A program made the position numbers and the translations under genes. The notes beneath the pieces were generated by a model. The model was not told the DNA's origin, did not search any database, and worked only from the letters and a program-made list of their open reading frames with translations. Of a stretch of 64,000 nucleotides of DNA, positions 42,957-51,680 are shown one piece after another. Each line of letters begins with the position of its first letter. Position 1 is the stretch's first letter. Origin of the DNA: a virus; IMG/VR virus record IMGVR_UViG_3300009071_002060, positions 1 through 64,000 of that record; one strand, 5' to 3'.

Positions 42957-44963
42957 ATGACTATTACGCCCACAGTATTAATTGCCGCCAATGGCATACT
43001 TAACGACCAAGCATTTGGAGTAAATTCTGATTTTGGCACAGAAGTATTTGACCTACAAGACTATGTTGTTAGTAACGTTGCTGGAACACAAAACACTAGT
43101 ATATTAAATGCACTTCTAGTACTCAAAGAAAATTGGGAAACTGAAGTTATGACTGATGCAACGGATAGAGATGCATTGTGGGCATTAATTGAAAATTATA
43201 AATTTTTACGTGGCAATCGTACTACTAAAACAGAATCACTAACAGCATCAAGTATTCGTGTAACTGATCCTAAATGGGTATGTGACAAGTACAACGACAT
43301 ACATGTATTATTTAATGCTAGTGCAAACAAAACATTTAAAGTAAATTATCTAATGCAACAGTTTGAACCTGTTGTTACGTCAAGCGAAAAAACACATATT
43401 TCACTTGCTAAGTTTAAAGATGCTGAATGGGACGACATTAGTTTAGATGTTAAATCACATGATGAAATTGCAAACAACGGTCTTGTAAGATTACTATTAA
43501 CTGGCAGTGATGTTCAAATTGACAATATCAATTTACTTAAACAAAATTTACGTGTAGCTGAACGCCTTGATGATGTAGCCGGTAGAAGACTTGCTGTATT
43601 AAGCAAAGCACTAAGAGATCTTGGACAGTTATTTGACGCTAAAGATTTGGCCAACATGGGCCTAGCTAAAACATTAATTGAAAATATGTACAGTCTTGGT
43701 TTAAGTCAAATTGGTGCGTTACATAAAAAAGTATTAGCATTAGAAGTTAATTCGCTTGATGATATAAAAGAAATATACTTGGTAGATATCCTTAGAGAAA
43801 TTACAGGCAAAGCACTTGATGAAATAATTGAGCGTACTGGAGTTGTTCTACCAGATCCAGCTAAAGTTAAAACACTAGCAGATCTTTTAAAACAAGAAAA
43901 TCTGTTTAGTAAAGAAGTCTTAGATGAATTGCCAAACGGAACACTTACAGGATTGGCGTCAGTACTAGAAAAGATACCAGGTAACTTTGAAACCTTAACA
44001 CAAGTATCTGATATGCTTGACGGAGTTGAGATACCTATATTAACCAATTTAACAGCAGAAGCATCACCGTTGCCTGCAACAGATTATGATGCAATTTTAA
44101 GTAAAACACCAAAAGGATCTGGTGTGGTTAACAATGTAATATTGCCAGACATGTTCTGCCCAATCACTGGAACTAACATATACACTGCTATTAAAATATT
44201 CAACAAGTTCAATGAAGCAGTTGAAAATTTGCTTGGCGCCGCCAGTATATATTCATTGTCAGCAGTTAATCAAGCATCACAAACAACCGACACCTGGCGT
44301 AACAACTGGATAACAGCATTAAACTCTATTACAACTTCTACTTCTTGTATTTACTGGCTAAATCGTTGCGAAGAAGAATACGCTGAATTTTATAGACAAA
44401 CTAGTGTTACTGATAGTGTTTTTAAAGCCTTTTTTGGAACCAGCGAAAGCCTATTAAGTGAATGGTCTGGTTGGGAAGACTCAAACAACCCAAGCGGTGC
44501 AACAACATATGACAATCCAGACGGTAATACAGATAGCTCATATGCAAGTTCTAGTAGATTGGTTAACAGTTTACATCAATTTGGAGTTGATACCGGAAAC
44601 TTGGGCTACAGAGAAACTTTTGAAAAATTAGCAAAAAATAATCGTTTTGGAGACGCTATACGTTCTGCGTTGTCTGAAGGCAAAATGGCTGTCATTGAAG
44701 CACGTAATGGAAATACTCTAGTAGGAACATTCAATGAAACTGAATTTCGTGCAGGCCTTGCAAAAGAGGCACTAATTGAAGCAACTGAAAAACGTAAAAA
44801 AGCACGTATTGAATTAGATAAAATGATTGATGATATTGCTAAAGGAATAACAGTAGATAGTGACTTGCAAGATATTATTCGTATGCGAGTTGAAAGTACA
44901 GTTAATAAAGAACGTGAACTTGCATCAGTTGCAGGTGTAAAAATTAATCCATTTTTGAAATAA
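42957..44963 (+). CDS. Large virion protein (baseplate-type, tentative)
   Basis: A 668-residue protein following a PAAR gene. Long helical segments alternate with charged regions; the N-terminal 100 residues look beta-rich, and the end has a long Lys/Glu coiled coil. No catalytic motif was found. Location and late promoter suggest a baseplate or tail component. It overlaps the reverse-strand metallopeptidase by 20 bases. Confidence 0.5.
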   Translation: MTITPTVLIAANGILNDQAFGVNSDFGTEVFDLQDYVVSNVAGTQNTSILNALLVLKENWETEVMTDATDRDALWALIENYKFLRGNRTTKTESLTASSIRVTDPKWVCDKYNDIHVLFNASANKTFKVNYLMQQFEPVVTSSEKTHISLAKFKDAEWDDISLDVKSHDEIANNGLVRLLLTGSDVQIDNINLLKQNLRVAERLDDVAGRRLAVLSKALRDLGQLFDAKDLANMGLAKTLIENMYSLGLSQIGALHKKVLALEVNSLDDIKEIYLVDILREITGKALDEIIERTGVVLPDPAKVKTLADLLKQENLFSKEVLDELPNGTLTGLASVLEKIPGNFETLTQVSDMLDGVEIPILTNLTAEASPLPATDYDAILSKTPKGSGVVNNVILPDMFCPITGTNIYTAIKIFNKFNEAVENLLGAASIYSLSAVNQASQTTDTWRNNWITALNSITTSTSCIYWLNRCEEEYAEFYRQTSVTDSVFKAFFGTSESLLSEWSGWEDSNNPSGATTYDNPDGNTDSSYASSSRLVNSLHQFGVDTGNLGYRETFEKLAKNNRFGDAIRSALSEGKMAVIEARNGNTLVGTFNETEFRAGLAKEALIEATEKRKKARIELDKMIDDIAKGITVDSDLQDIIRMRVESTVNKERELASVAGVKINPFLK

Positions 44964-45621
44964 ACTGATATACCTTTTTAAGTAATCTTTTTACAACTGG
45001 ATGGTCAGTTTTCCAATCAAACATAGCAAAGTATGCCATTAAGTTGGGACTTAAAAACTTACCCATATCATCTTTAAAACTAGCGGCTTTCCCTGCCATT
45101 CGTAGTAATTGTAGAGCTCCATCTTTGTCTGCTTTACGCACAAGTTCATCTGCAATGTTCATTGCGTATGCTTCAATTTCGTCCGGACGAGTCATGTACT
45201 CGTAATTTGAGTCACGTTGGTCGTATCCATCTCTGCCATCAACAAAGTCTCTGCCACTATATTGTTGAGCATGTAATAGTTCATGTTTAACAGCATCAGA
45301 TAATTCGTTTATAAAATATTCTTTACCTTCGTCAGTCCAGTCTACTGTTTTGTCTTTGCTATTAAAAATTAAAGCAAGTTCAATAAACTCGTCTGCACCA
45401 TCTTCATGATCCTCTGGTTCATAATAAGCACTCAATGCCATTTCGCCACTTGGTACTTCATTTGAGTTGTGTATAACAACACGAAATTGTTCACCTGTTT
45501 CGTCAAGTAGTACTTTTCTGATAATTTTGATAATTTGAGATCGTGATTGTCCAGGCTGTAACAGGCTATACAGTTTGGATAAATTGAACTTCTTTTGGGC
45601 AGTAATCTCGTTGACTTTCAT
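44944..45621 (-). CDS. Reverse-strand HExxH metallopeptidase-like protein
   Basis: A 225-residue protein (ATG 45621; a longer start at 45642 is possible). HELLH at residues 113-117 and a downstream RPDEIEAYA supply two His and a Glu, an HExxH...E layout like gluzincins and ImmA-type peptidases. The MKVNEI start resembles the virion-region protein at 27007. It has its own late box (45627-45632) on the reverse strand, suggesting a late or virion-associated protease. Confidence 0.65.
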   Translation of the reverse strand: MKVNEITAQKKFNLSKLYSLLQPGQSRSQIIKIIRKVLLDETGEQFRVVIHNSNEVPSGEMALSAYYEPEDHEDGADEFIELALIFNSKDKTVDWTDEGKEYFINELSDAVKHELLHAQQYSGRDFVDGRDGYDQRDSNYEYMTRPDEIEAYAMNIADELVRKADKDGALQLLRMAGKAASFKDDMGKFLSPNLMAYFAMFDWKTDHPVVKRLLKKVYQFISKMD

Positions 45622-45626
45622 AGTTG

Positions 45627-45632
45627 TATTTA
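45627..45632 (-). promoter_or_regulatory. Late promoter box on the reverse strand (predicted leaderless)
   Basis: Read on the reverse strand: TATACTAAATACAACTATG. TAAATA ends five bases ahead of the ATG at 45621, the same spacing as at 42946. Confidence 0.5.
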
Positions 45633-45677
45633 GTATAATCAATATAAGACTTTAAACTCAGAGATGTCTGGCACGGT

Positions 45678-45683
45678 AAATAC
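45678..45683 (+). promoter_or_regulatory. Late promoter box and hairpin
   Basis: TAAATA in CGGTAAATACG, about 100 bases ahead of the gene at 45782, is followed by a 7-bp hairpin TTCCAGC/GCTGGAA (45691-45697 and 45710-45716). The interval 45643-45781 carries no convincing gene. Confidence 0.45.
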
Positions 45684-45781
45684 GTACAGTTCCAGCTCAG
45701 ATTATTGTGCTGGAATTATGACTTAATAATGCGGAAGGTGAATAAACTAAAAAATAAATCGTAAACATAGGAGATTCAGAA

Positions 45782-46015
45782 ATGTCTTACTTTGAAAATA
45801 AAGCAAGTAAACAAAGCGGTCGTGTAGACGATCTGTTAAATGAAGAAGTCCAAGATGAAGATTTTGTTTTTATTGTTGATGGAGTTACTGGAGAATTAAA
45901 AAGTGTGTTTTGCCCACAGTTACCGGATAATACACAAGTAAACAGTACCATCATCCGAACATTAAATGTGTTTGGAATCAACGAGCTCGGCGGTCAACCT
46001 AAAACTGTACATTAA
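45782..46015 (+). CDS. Small protein of unknown function
   Basis: A 77-residue acidic protein (SYFENKASKQSGRVDDLLNEEVQDEDF) with a good ribosome site (aggaga). No family recognised. It precedes the large membrane protein by 20 bases. Confidence 0.55.
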   Translation: MSYFENKASKQSGRVDDLLNEEVQDEDFVFIVDGVTGELKSVFCPQLPDNTQVNSTIIRTLNVFGINELGGQPKTVH

Positions 46016-46035
46016 TTTTAAGGAGAAAAAATTAT

Positions 46036-48258
46036 ATGATATTTGGTTATTTTACATTAATATCCGCCCTGATTATAAGTGGTATAGCGGCCTACTATTC
46101 AATTATTGGTTTGACTGCTATATTCGCGGCGGCACTAGTACCTATTATTGTTATGGGCGTTGCCCTTGAACTAGGTAAAGTTGTGTCAGCTGTATGGCTA
46201 CATCGAAATTGGCACCAAGCAAGAATATGGATGCGAGGATACTTAACCTTTGCAACCATAGTACTAATGTTCATTACAAGTATGGGCATATTTGGTTTTC
46301 TAAGTAAAGCACATATTGAACAAACGAGTGCAAGTCAAGAAAGTGTAGCTCAGATCGAGCGAATTGTAACGGAAATAGCCCGTCAAAATAGTATTATTGA
46401 ACGATCCGATAATAAAATTAAGAAACTAGAAACTACTGGGACTGGAACAGATGCTAATATCCAATCTCAAATTGACAAGGAACAAAAACGTATTGACAGT
46501 GCATATAGTCGTGTAAAACCGGCTATCGACGAACAACAACTAATTATCGATTCGCAGGCAGAAATATACAAAACTGAATTACAAAAAATTGATAATCAAC
46601 TTCTTGCATTACAATCATATATTGAAGCAGGCGAAATCAAAAAAGCACAACAAATGGTAGGCTCTAAAGCAGACGGACAGTTTGGTCCAAAGACTGCTAA
46701 GGCGTTTACAGAGTTCCAAGAAAGAAAAACACTTGACAGGTCCAAGTTGCTAACAAAAATTGAAAACTCAATTAATGATGAAAGAGCAACAGCGGCACGT
46801 GAAGAAATCAAACGTTTACGTAAATCAGTTGAAACTCAGATTGCTGACAGTAATAAGTTAATTAAGAAGTTACGCAATAAGATTTCAGCCGTTGATACCA
46901 ATGATGATATTGAAGGACAGATAGATGCTTTTAGACTTAAGATCAATGACGCAAATACAAAGATTGATACGTTAACAGAGCAAAAATATACTATTGAAAC
47001 TGAATATCGTAAACTTGAAGCCGAAGTAGGTCCTGTAAAATATATTGCAGAATTTATATACGGTGAAACCGCAGATCGTACTATGCTTGAAGATGCAGTA
47101 CGTTGGGTTATTGTAATACTTGTATTAGTATTTGACCCGCTGGCTATTTGTTTAATATTGGCTGGTACTCAACAAATCATATGGGGCCGTAGGCTCAAAG
47201 CTGAGACTGTTGAAAAGCCAGACGATCATCCAGATCCAGAACCTGAAAAGGAAACGGATCATGATCCAGAAGAGGATGAGGACCAACAAGAAAAACATCT
47301 AGACGCCGATGAAGTCTCCGGCGAACCAAAGAGACTTCAGCTTGAATTGGATCAAGCTACATCTGACTTACACCTTGCCGCGGAACTAGCCGCTGAATTT
47401 GAGAGCCGTAATCAACAAGCGGAAACTAGGATTGCTGAATTGGAGAGCGCCTTGGCGCAGGCGGAAGGTGAAGACACACCTATAGAGGATACAATCATTG
47501 AAGAGATTGAAGTTCATGGTGTGGAAATTGACGAACCTGAATACGTTGCTATTGATGAAGATTTAGATGAGACCAAAGAACCGCCAATGCCTGAGCCTTC
47601 TGAAAAGTTTCAGAATACTGTTTGGCCGGAAGAACTAGATAAAGATCCAGTAGCAGAAGTTGATTCAGCAATTGAAGAAGTGATTGAAGAAATCGTTATT
47701 GAGGATGTTACAAACGAAAGTACGGAAGAACAAATCGAAGACAAAGTACAAGAAGAAGTACAAGAAGTTTCTGATTTGGAAAGTGTCGCACCAGACGAAA
47801 CCAGGGAACAGTATGTCGAACCAACAACTTTGCTAGACGGTGACAGTTCAGCAACAACTGGTCCACTTTCCAAAGAAGAAAAAGAAGAAGTAGAACTGCA
47901 ATTAAAAACAATTGATTACCAAAGAGGTACTGGAAAAGTATTACAAGCAAGTCCACTATTTGAAGCAAAGCCAGACAATACTACTGTAATACAAAGTGGT
48001 TTTGGTAGTATGTTTCCAAATGACAGTAATGTTAAAAGAGGAGATATGTTTTTAAGAACAGATTATCTACCTAGTAGACTGTTCAAATTCAATGGAGATA
48101 CTTGGATAGAAACATCAAAAACTTTAAGTAACAGTTATGTATATGATACTAAGTACGTAGAGTATTTGATTGACAAACTTCAAACAGGAGAGTATGAGCT
48201 CGAAGATTTAGAAGATCAAGAACAAGAGCAAATACGAGATTATTTACAGAATGTATAG
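46036..48258 (+). CDS. Large membrane/coiled-coil protein with peptidoglycan-binding-like motif
   Basis: A 740-residue protein: two or three membrane helices at residues about 5-38 and 68-90, a long coiled coil (100-340) and another membrane helix at about 355-378. Inside the coiled coil (about residues 200-228), KKAQQMVGSKADGQFGPKTA followed by KAFTEFQ resembles the peptidoglycan-binding type 1 motif (DGxFGPxT...FQ). The acidic linker (400-600) and a compact C-terminal domain (GDMFLRTDYLPSRLFKFNG) follow. It may span the cell envelope in the infected cell or act in the virion. Confidence 0.5.
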   Translation: MIFGYFTLISALIISGIAAYYSIIGLTAIFAAALVPIIVMGVALELGKVVSAVWLHRNWHQARIWMRGYLTFATIVLMFITSMGIFGFLSKAHIEQTSASQESVAQIERIVTEIARQNSIIERSDNKIKKLETTGTGTDANIQSQIDKEQKRIDSAYSRVKPAIDEQQLIIDSQAEIYKTELQKIDNQLLALQSYIEAGEIKKAQQMVGSKADGQFGPKTAKAFTEFQERKTLDRSKLLTKIENSINDERATAAREEIKRLRKSVETQIADSNKLIKKLRNKISAVDTNDDIEGQIDAFRLKINDANTKIDTLTEQKYTIETEYRKLEAEVGPVKYIAEFIYGETADRTMLEDAVRWVIVILVLVFDPLAICLILAGTQQIIWGRRLKAETVEKPDDHPDPEPEKETDHDPEEDEDQQEKHLDADEVSGEPKRLQLELDQATSDLHLAAELAAEFESRNQQAETRIAELESALAQAEGEDTPIEDTIIEEIEVHGVEIDEPEYVAIDEDLDETKEPPMPEPSEKFQNTVWPEELDKDPVAEVDSAIEEVIEEIVIEDVTNESTEEQIEDKVQEEVQEVSDLESVAPDETREQYVEPTTLLDGDSSATTGPLSKEEKEEVELQLKTIDYQRGTGKVLQASPLFEAKPDNTTVIQSGFGSMFPNDSNVKRGDMFLRTDYLPSRLFKFNGDTWIETSKTLSNSYVYDTKYVEYLIDKLQTGEYELEDLEDQEQEQIRDYLQNV

Positions 48259-48634
48259 CAATTTTGTTACACCACCAGATTTTGTGGAAGATGATTACCA
48301 TAGTGTTCTTCTAATAGATCCTGTTGAATCGCAAGTAATGGACATTTCATTACTATGTAAAAGTGTTGGGTCAGATTTTAATGTCTATGTATACCTTGAT
48401 CATTACAATGACTATAAATGGTTAGAGGAAGCATTTAACAGAAGTGATTCAGTACTTATTAATACAGTACCGAATTCTAGTTCAAAAGTTAAGGATAAAC
48501 TAGTTGAACATCATAAATCACAACATTACGGTCCTAAACGTTTCTTTGATAACGATAGGCGTATTGAACTTCCAATTGAGTACTTTATAAACTATGTCAA
48601 AAAACATTCAACAAGCCAATATGCTGATTTGTAA
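48251..48634 (+). CDS. Protein of unknown function
   Basis: A 127-residue soluble protein, overlapping both neighbours (8 bases before, 41 bases after). No family recognised. The overlaps suggest translational coupling to clpX. Confidence 0.52.
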   Translation: MYSNFVTPPDFVEDDYHSVLLIDPVESQVMDISLLCKSVGSDFNVYVYLDHYNDYKWLEEAFNRSDSVLINTVPNSSSKVKDKLVEHHKSQHYGPKRFFDNDRRIELPIEYFINYVKKHSTSQYADL

Positions 48635-49847
48635 TTTTTGCGAGAAAGCAAAAAACGAAGTCAATAAACTTATAGTCGCAGATGGTGCGGCCATTTGTAA
48701 TGAATGTATAGAGACTTGCTCAGGTATTATCACTAACGAAAAGTATACCGCAAGGTACAAAAAGTCGGGTATTTTTAAGAGTCTTGACCCGCTAAGAGTT
48801 AAAAAATACCTCGATGAGTTCATCATTGGCCAGGATAGTGCAAAAGAAGCTATCAGTGTAGCAATTATAAATCATTATAAAAGACTGTTCTATAATACAA
48901 CAATTGAGTTAGAAAAAAGCAATGTTCTATTACACGGTCCAACTGGTAATGGTAAAACAATGCTGGCTAGAATTGTGGCTAAGTTTTTAGAAGTGCCTTT
49001 TGTAGTATGTGATGCTACTACACTTACTGAAGCAGGTTATATAGGCGAGGACTCAAGCAGTGTCATTGAACGATTATTAATGGCCGCTGATGGTGACCTT
49101 GAACATGCAGAACGTGGCATTATTTTTATTGACGAGATTGACAAGATTGGTCGTGTAGCAGATGCACACGGAAGTGTTGGGCGTGACGTCGGTGGCGAAG
49201 GTGTGCAACAAAGTTTACTAAAAATACTTGAAGGCGGAGATATAAAAGTATCTTATAACGACGGAAATCATAAAGAAGAAATTGACTTTAATACCAAAGA
49301 TGTACTTTTTATTGCCGCAGGTGCTTTTCCTGATTTACAAAAGATAGCATCTAATAATGCAAATAAAGGATCAACAATAGGATTCGCATCAGCGATTCCG
49401 GATCCTAATCAAGTAGTAACTCCAAAGATAACAGATTTTGTGCAATACGGAATGATACCTGAGTTCATGGGACGGTTTCCTATTACAATACAAGTTAAAG
49501 AATTAACTGACCACGAAATGCGTCGAGTGCTAACTGAGCCTAGAAACAATCTTATCAAACAATATTTTTTCTATTTTGATGTTGACGGTGTTAAGTTAGA
49601 ATTTAGCCATGATGCTATTGATGCTGTTATAGAATTAACTGCTAAAGAAAAAATTGGAGCCAGAGGACTTCGTGCAATCATTGAAAAAGTATTGCACCCA
49701 CATATGTTCAATTTGAGAAATTTGAAAAATAGTAACGTAAAGAAACTAACTATTACAGCCGACACAGTATTAAAACAACAACAACCAATACTTGAATACC
49801 ACGACGAAAGGGGAATAGAAAATGACACAATTGAGCTTGGATCTTAG
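48594..49847 (+). CDS. clpX: ClpX-like AAA+ unfoldase
   Basis: A 417-residue ClpX with an N-terminal four-Cys zinc domain (C13, C16, C35, C38), Walker A GPTGNGKT (about 116), Walker B IIFIDEIDK, pore-1 loop GYIG (about 148; GYVG in E. coli) and the IGF loop (about 262) that docks on ClpP. The second pore loop has GNHK where E. coli has GRKH, the site for ssrA-tag recognition. With the IGF motif kept, it could couple to host ClpP but choose other substrates. ClpX is rare in phages to my knowledge. Confidence 0.88.
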   Translation: MSKNIQQANMLICNFCEKAKNEVNKLIVADGAAICNECIETCSGIITNEKYTARYKKSGIFKSLDPLRVKKYLDEFIIGQDSAKEAISVAIINHYKRLFYNTTIELEKSNVLLHGPTGNGKTMLARIVAKFLEVPFVVCDATTLTEAGYIGEDSSSVIERLLMAADGDLEHAERGIIFIDEIDKIGRVADAHGSVGRDVGGEGVQQSLLKILEGGDIKVSYNDGNHKEEIDFNTKDVLFIAAGAFPDLQKIASNNANKGSTIGFASAIPDPNQVVTPKITDFVQYGMIPEFMGRFPITIQVKELTDHEMRRVLTEPRNNLIKQYFFYFDVDGVKLEFSHDAIDAVIELTAKEKIGARGLRAIIEKVLHPHMFNLRNLKNSNVKKLTITADTVLKQQQPILEYHDERGIENDTIELGS

Positions 49848-50238
49848 TATATCGGGAGACCAATATGAGTTTGACCTGGGAGACGAACCTGTTACTAATA
49901 CTATCACTATCACTGCTCCTGATACGGTAAATGCATCGTTTACGTTGAATTCATCTTATGTAGGCGGTTCCACTATTACTGTACCAACGAGTAGCATTAC
50001 TACCAATTCGGGTTTTAATAATTGGCTTACCACGCAAGAAAATTCAACGTTGACTGCTGATGACCTTGAAGTTCAAAATGACATTTTAATTGGTGGTAAA
50101 AGTGTAAATGCAACTCTTGAAGCTATTTGTAAGCATTTGGGAGTAATTGTACCAAAAGAAGGCGATTTAGATACGCCGGGTCTCAAAGACCTATACGAAA
50201 AGTATGAAATTTTATCCAGTTTGGTAAAAAAATCATAA
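49822..50238 (+). CDS. Probable virion protein
   Basis: A 138-residue Thr/Ser/Asn-rich beta protein with a helical C-terminus (LEAICKHLGVIVPKEGD then LKDLYEKYEIL). It overlaps clpX by 26 bases. Structural composition suggests a virion component. Confidence 0.48.
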   Translation: MTQLSLDLSISGDQYEFDLGDEPVTNTITITAPDTVNASFTLNSSYVGGSTITVPTSSITTNSGFNNWLTTQENSTLTADDLEVQNDILIGGKSVNATLEAICKHLGVIVPKEGDLDTPGLKDLYEKYEILSSLVKKS

Positions 50239-50241
50239 ATA
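50236..50241 (+). promoter_or_regulatory. Late promoter box before hsp20
   Basis: TAAATA in CATAAATAATTTT overlaps the end of the preceding gene and lies 109 bases ahead of hsp20, upstream of a sigma70 promoter at 50257. Confidence 0.35.
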
Positions 50242-50256
50242 ATTTTGTAGAAGCTC

Positions 50257-50285
50257 TTGACTTTTAACGTAAGAGTAACTATATT
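50257..50285 (+). promoter_or_regulatory. sigma70 promoter of hsp20
   Basis: TTGACT (50257-50262), 17-base spacer, TATATT (50280-50285). Transcription should start near 50292, giving a 58-base leader made of the two hairpins described next. Confidence 0.7.
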
Positions 50286-50291
50286 ATATAT

Positions 50292-50344
50292 GTAGGTGCC
50301 GATTAGCGGGCCTACTTACATTAATCTTGCTTAATAAAGGAGAT
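50292..50344 (+). ncRNA. ROSE-like RNA thermometer in the hsp20 leader
   Basis: Hairpin I: GTAGG (50292-50296) pairs with CCTAC (50311-50315), with more pairs inside. Hairpin II: AUCUUGCUU (50324-50332) pairs with the ribosome site AAGGAGAU (50337-50344) across an AAUA loop, with G50329 unpaired. The UUGCU against AGGA with one extra G is the defining feature of ROSE elements, which hide the ribosome site of small heat-shock genes at low temperature and open when warmed. ROSE elements are known in proteobacterial hsp20-type genes. Confidence 0.68.
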
Positions 50345-50349
50345 AGCAA

Positions 50350-50778
50350 ATGAATAGATTAACAACTCTCGACCTCAATAAACTCACCCCACATGCACTA
50401 GGTTTTGATAGCCTATTTGATGGACTGCTACGTCAAGTAGAACATGCTCCACAACAGGGGTTCCCACCTTATAACATTCGTCAAGATGAAAACAAGTTTC
50501 AAATTGAAATGGCTCTCGCTGGTGTAGAACTAGATGATCTTGATATTGAAACTGCTGAAGGAGTATTGACTATAGTTCATGATCCTAAATCAGATTCTGA
50601 CGAAGAAACAATGTTGCATAGAGGTATTGCAATTCGTAAATTTAAACGAAGTTTTACCCTTGCTGATGATGTACTAGTTAAAGGTGCCCGTATGAAGAAC
50701 GGTATGTTGTTCATTGAACTAGAGAAGATCATTCCTGAAGAAAAGATGCCCAAAAAGATTGCAATTTCTTCAAGCTAG
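50350..50778 (+). CDS. Hsp20-type small heat-shock protein
   Basis: A 142-residue alpha-crystallin-domain protein (EGVLTIVHDPK, RGIAIRKFKRSFTLADDV, GMLFIELEKIIPE are class-typical strands) ending KKIAISSS, without the usual C-terminal IxI motif in exact form. It holds unfolded proteins in an ATP-independent manner, perhaps stabilising phage or photosystem/envelope proteins in warm or oxidative stress. Promoter 50257; leader 50292. Confidence 0.87.
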   Translation: MNRLTTLDLNKLTPHALGFDSLFDGLLRQVEHAPQQGFPPYNIRQDENKFQIEMALAGVELDDLDIETAEGVLTIVHDPKSDSDEETMLHRGIAIRKFKRSFTLADDVLVKGARMKNGMLFIELEKIIPEEKMPKKIAISSS

Positions 50779-50802
50779 TCGTATACTCAGTTAGATAAAA
50801 AG

Positions 50803-50840
50803 GTGCATAGGATCAGTTTATAATAATTGGTCCTATGCAC
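50803..50840 (+). terminator. Terminator-like hairpin
   Basis: GTGCATAGGA (50803-50812) pairs exactly with TCCTATGCAC (50831-50840). The downstream tract is TTAATTT rather than a pure T-run, so termination may be partial. Confidence 0.6.
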
Positions 50841-50850
50841 TTAATTTAAG

Positions 50851-50856
50851 TAAATA
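50851..50856 (+). promoter_or_regulatory. Late promoter box
   Basis: TAAATA in AAGTAAATAGTATT, 30 bases ahead of clpS. Confidence 0.5.
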
Positions 50857-50886
50857 GTATTATTAACATTTAAGGGTTATTAACTG

Positions 50887-51204
50887 ATGACAGACGCACT
50901 ACCAGAACAAGAAGTTAAGAAGAAAACTAAAGCAAAAGAAAATCTTAGAGAGCCGGTGCGTTTTCGTGTAATTTACATCAACGATGAAGTTACCACAACT
51001 GAATTTGTTGTTGAAACATTGAAGACTATTTTTGATTATGATGAGCAACCAGCCGTTGCACTTACTCACAAAATACATCAAGATGGTCTTGCAACAGTAG
51101 CAGTATTACCTTATGAAATGGCTGAACAAAAAGGTGTTGAAGTTACAATACTAGCACGAAATCACGGTTTCCCTTTACAAATAAAGATTGAACCAGATCA
51201 ATGA
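50887..51204 (+). CDS. clpS: ClpS-like N-degron adaptor
   Basis: A 105-residue ClpS. The N-degron pocket has N32-D33 (E. coli N34-D35) and H64 (E. coli H66), while the gatekeeper Met (E. coli M40) is Thr here (T38). The typical NDDYTPMEFV appears as NDEVTTTEFV. ClpS delivers N-end-rule substrates to ClpA; a Thr gatekeeper may widen or shift the accepted N-terminal residues. It overlaps the next gene by 4 bases. Confidence 0.85.
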   Translation: MTDALPEQEVKKKTKAKENLREPVRFRVIYINDEVTTTEFVVETLKTIFDYDEQPAVALTHKIHQDGLATVAVLPYEMAEQKGVEVTILARNHGFPLQIKIEPDQ

Positions 51205-51680
51205 TATTTGCAAAAGCAAAAGAATTAAGAGATGAAGGCAAAACAGTAGGTATTACATTTAGTCAGTTTGACTTGTTACATGCAGGACATGTAGCAATGT
51301 TAAGTGAAGCTAAAAATCATTGTGATTATCTAATTGCTGGATTACAAAACGATGCCAGTGCAGTTGGACGCCCTGGTAAAAATACACCTATTCAAAGTAT
51401 AGTTGAACGACAAATTATGTTAAGCAGTCAACGTTGGGTTGATGAAATTGTTGTTTATAACACTGAGTCAGACATCGACGATATCTTACTTACACTTCCA
51501 ATTGATGTAAGAATTATTGGTGTTGAATATAAATCCAAGGGGTTTACTGGTGATCAAATCTGTAAAGATAGAAATATTAAAATAGTATACAACACACGAG
51601 ATCATAGTTTCAGTAGTTCCGGGTTACGACAACGTGTAACATTAATGGAAGAACAAAACAACCGTGAAATTATATCATGA
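51201..51680 (+). CDS. Cytidylyltransferase-like protein
   Basis: A 159-residue protein with LLHAGHV (HxGH, about residues 25-31), the nucleotide-binding site of the glycerol-3-phosphate/RfaE-type cytidylyltransferases, and SSSGLRQRV near the C-terminus (STSxLRxR type). It transfers CMP or a similar nucleotide to a sugar- or polyol-phosphate. With the nucleotide-sugar dehydrogenase at 57499 it could supply activated sugars. Confidence 0.75.
   Translation: MIFAKAKELRDEGKTVGITFSQFDLLHAGHVAMLSEAKNHCDYLIAGLQNDASAVGRPGKNTPIQSIVERQIMLSSQRWVDEIVVYNTESDIDDILLTLPIDVRIIGVEYKSKGFTGDQICKDRNIKIVYNTRDHSFSSSGLRQRVTLMEEQNNREIIS

Noticed and set aside
45643-45781. Short frames between divergent genes (for example from ATG 45665)
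   Set aside because: They are about 20 residues or shorter, lack ribosome sites and overlap promoter and hairpin elements.
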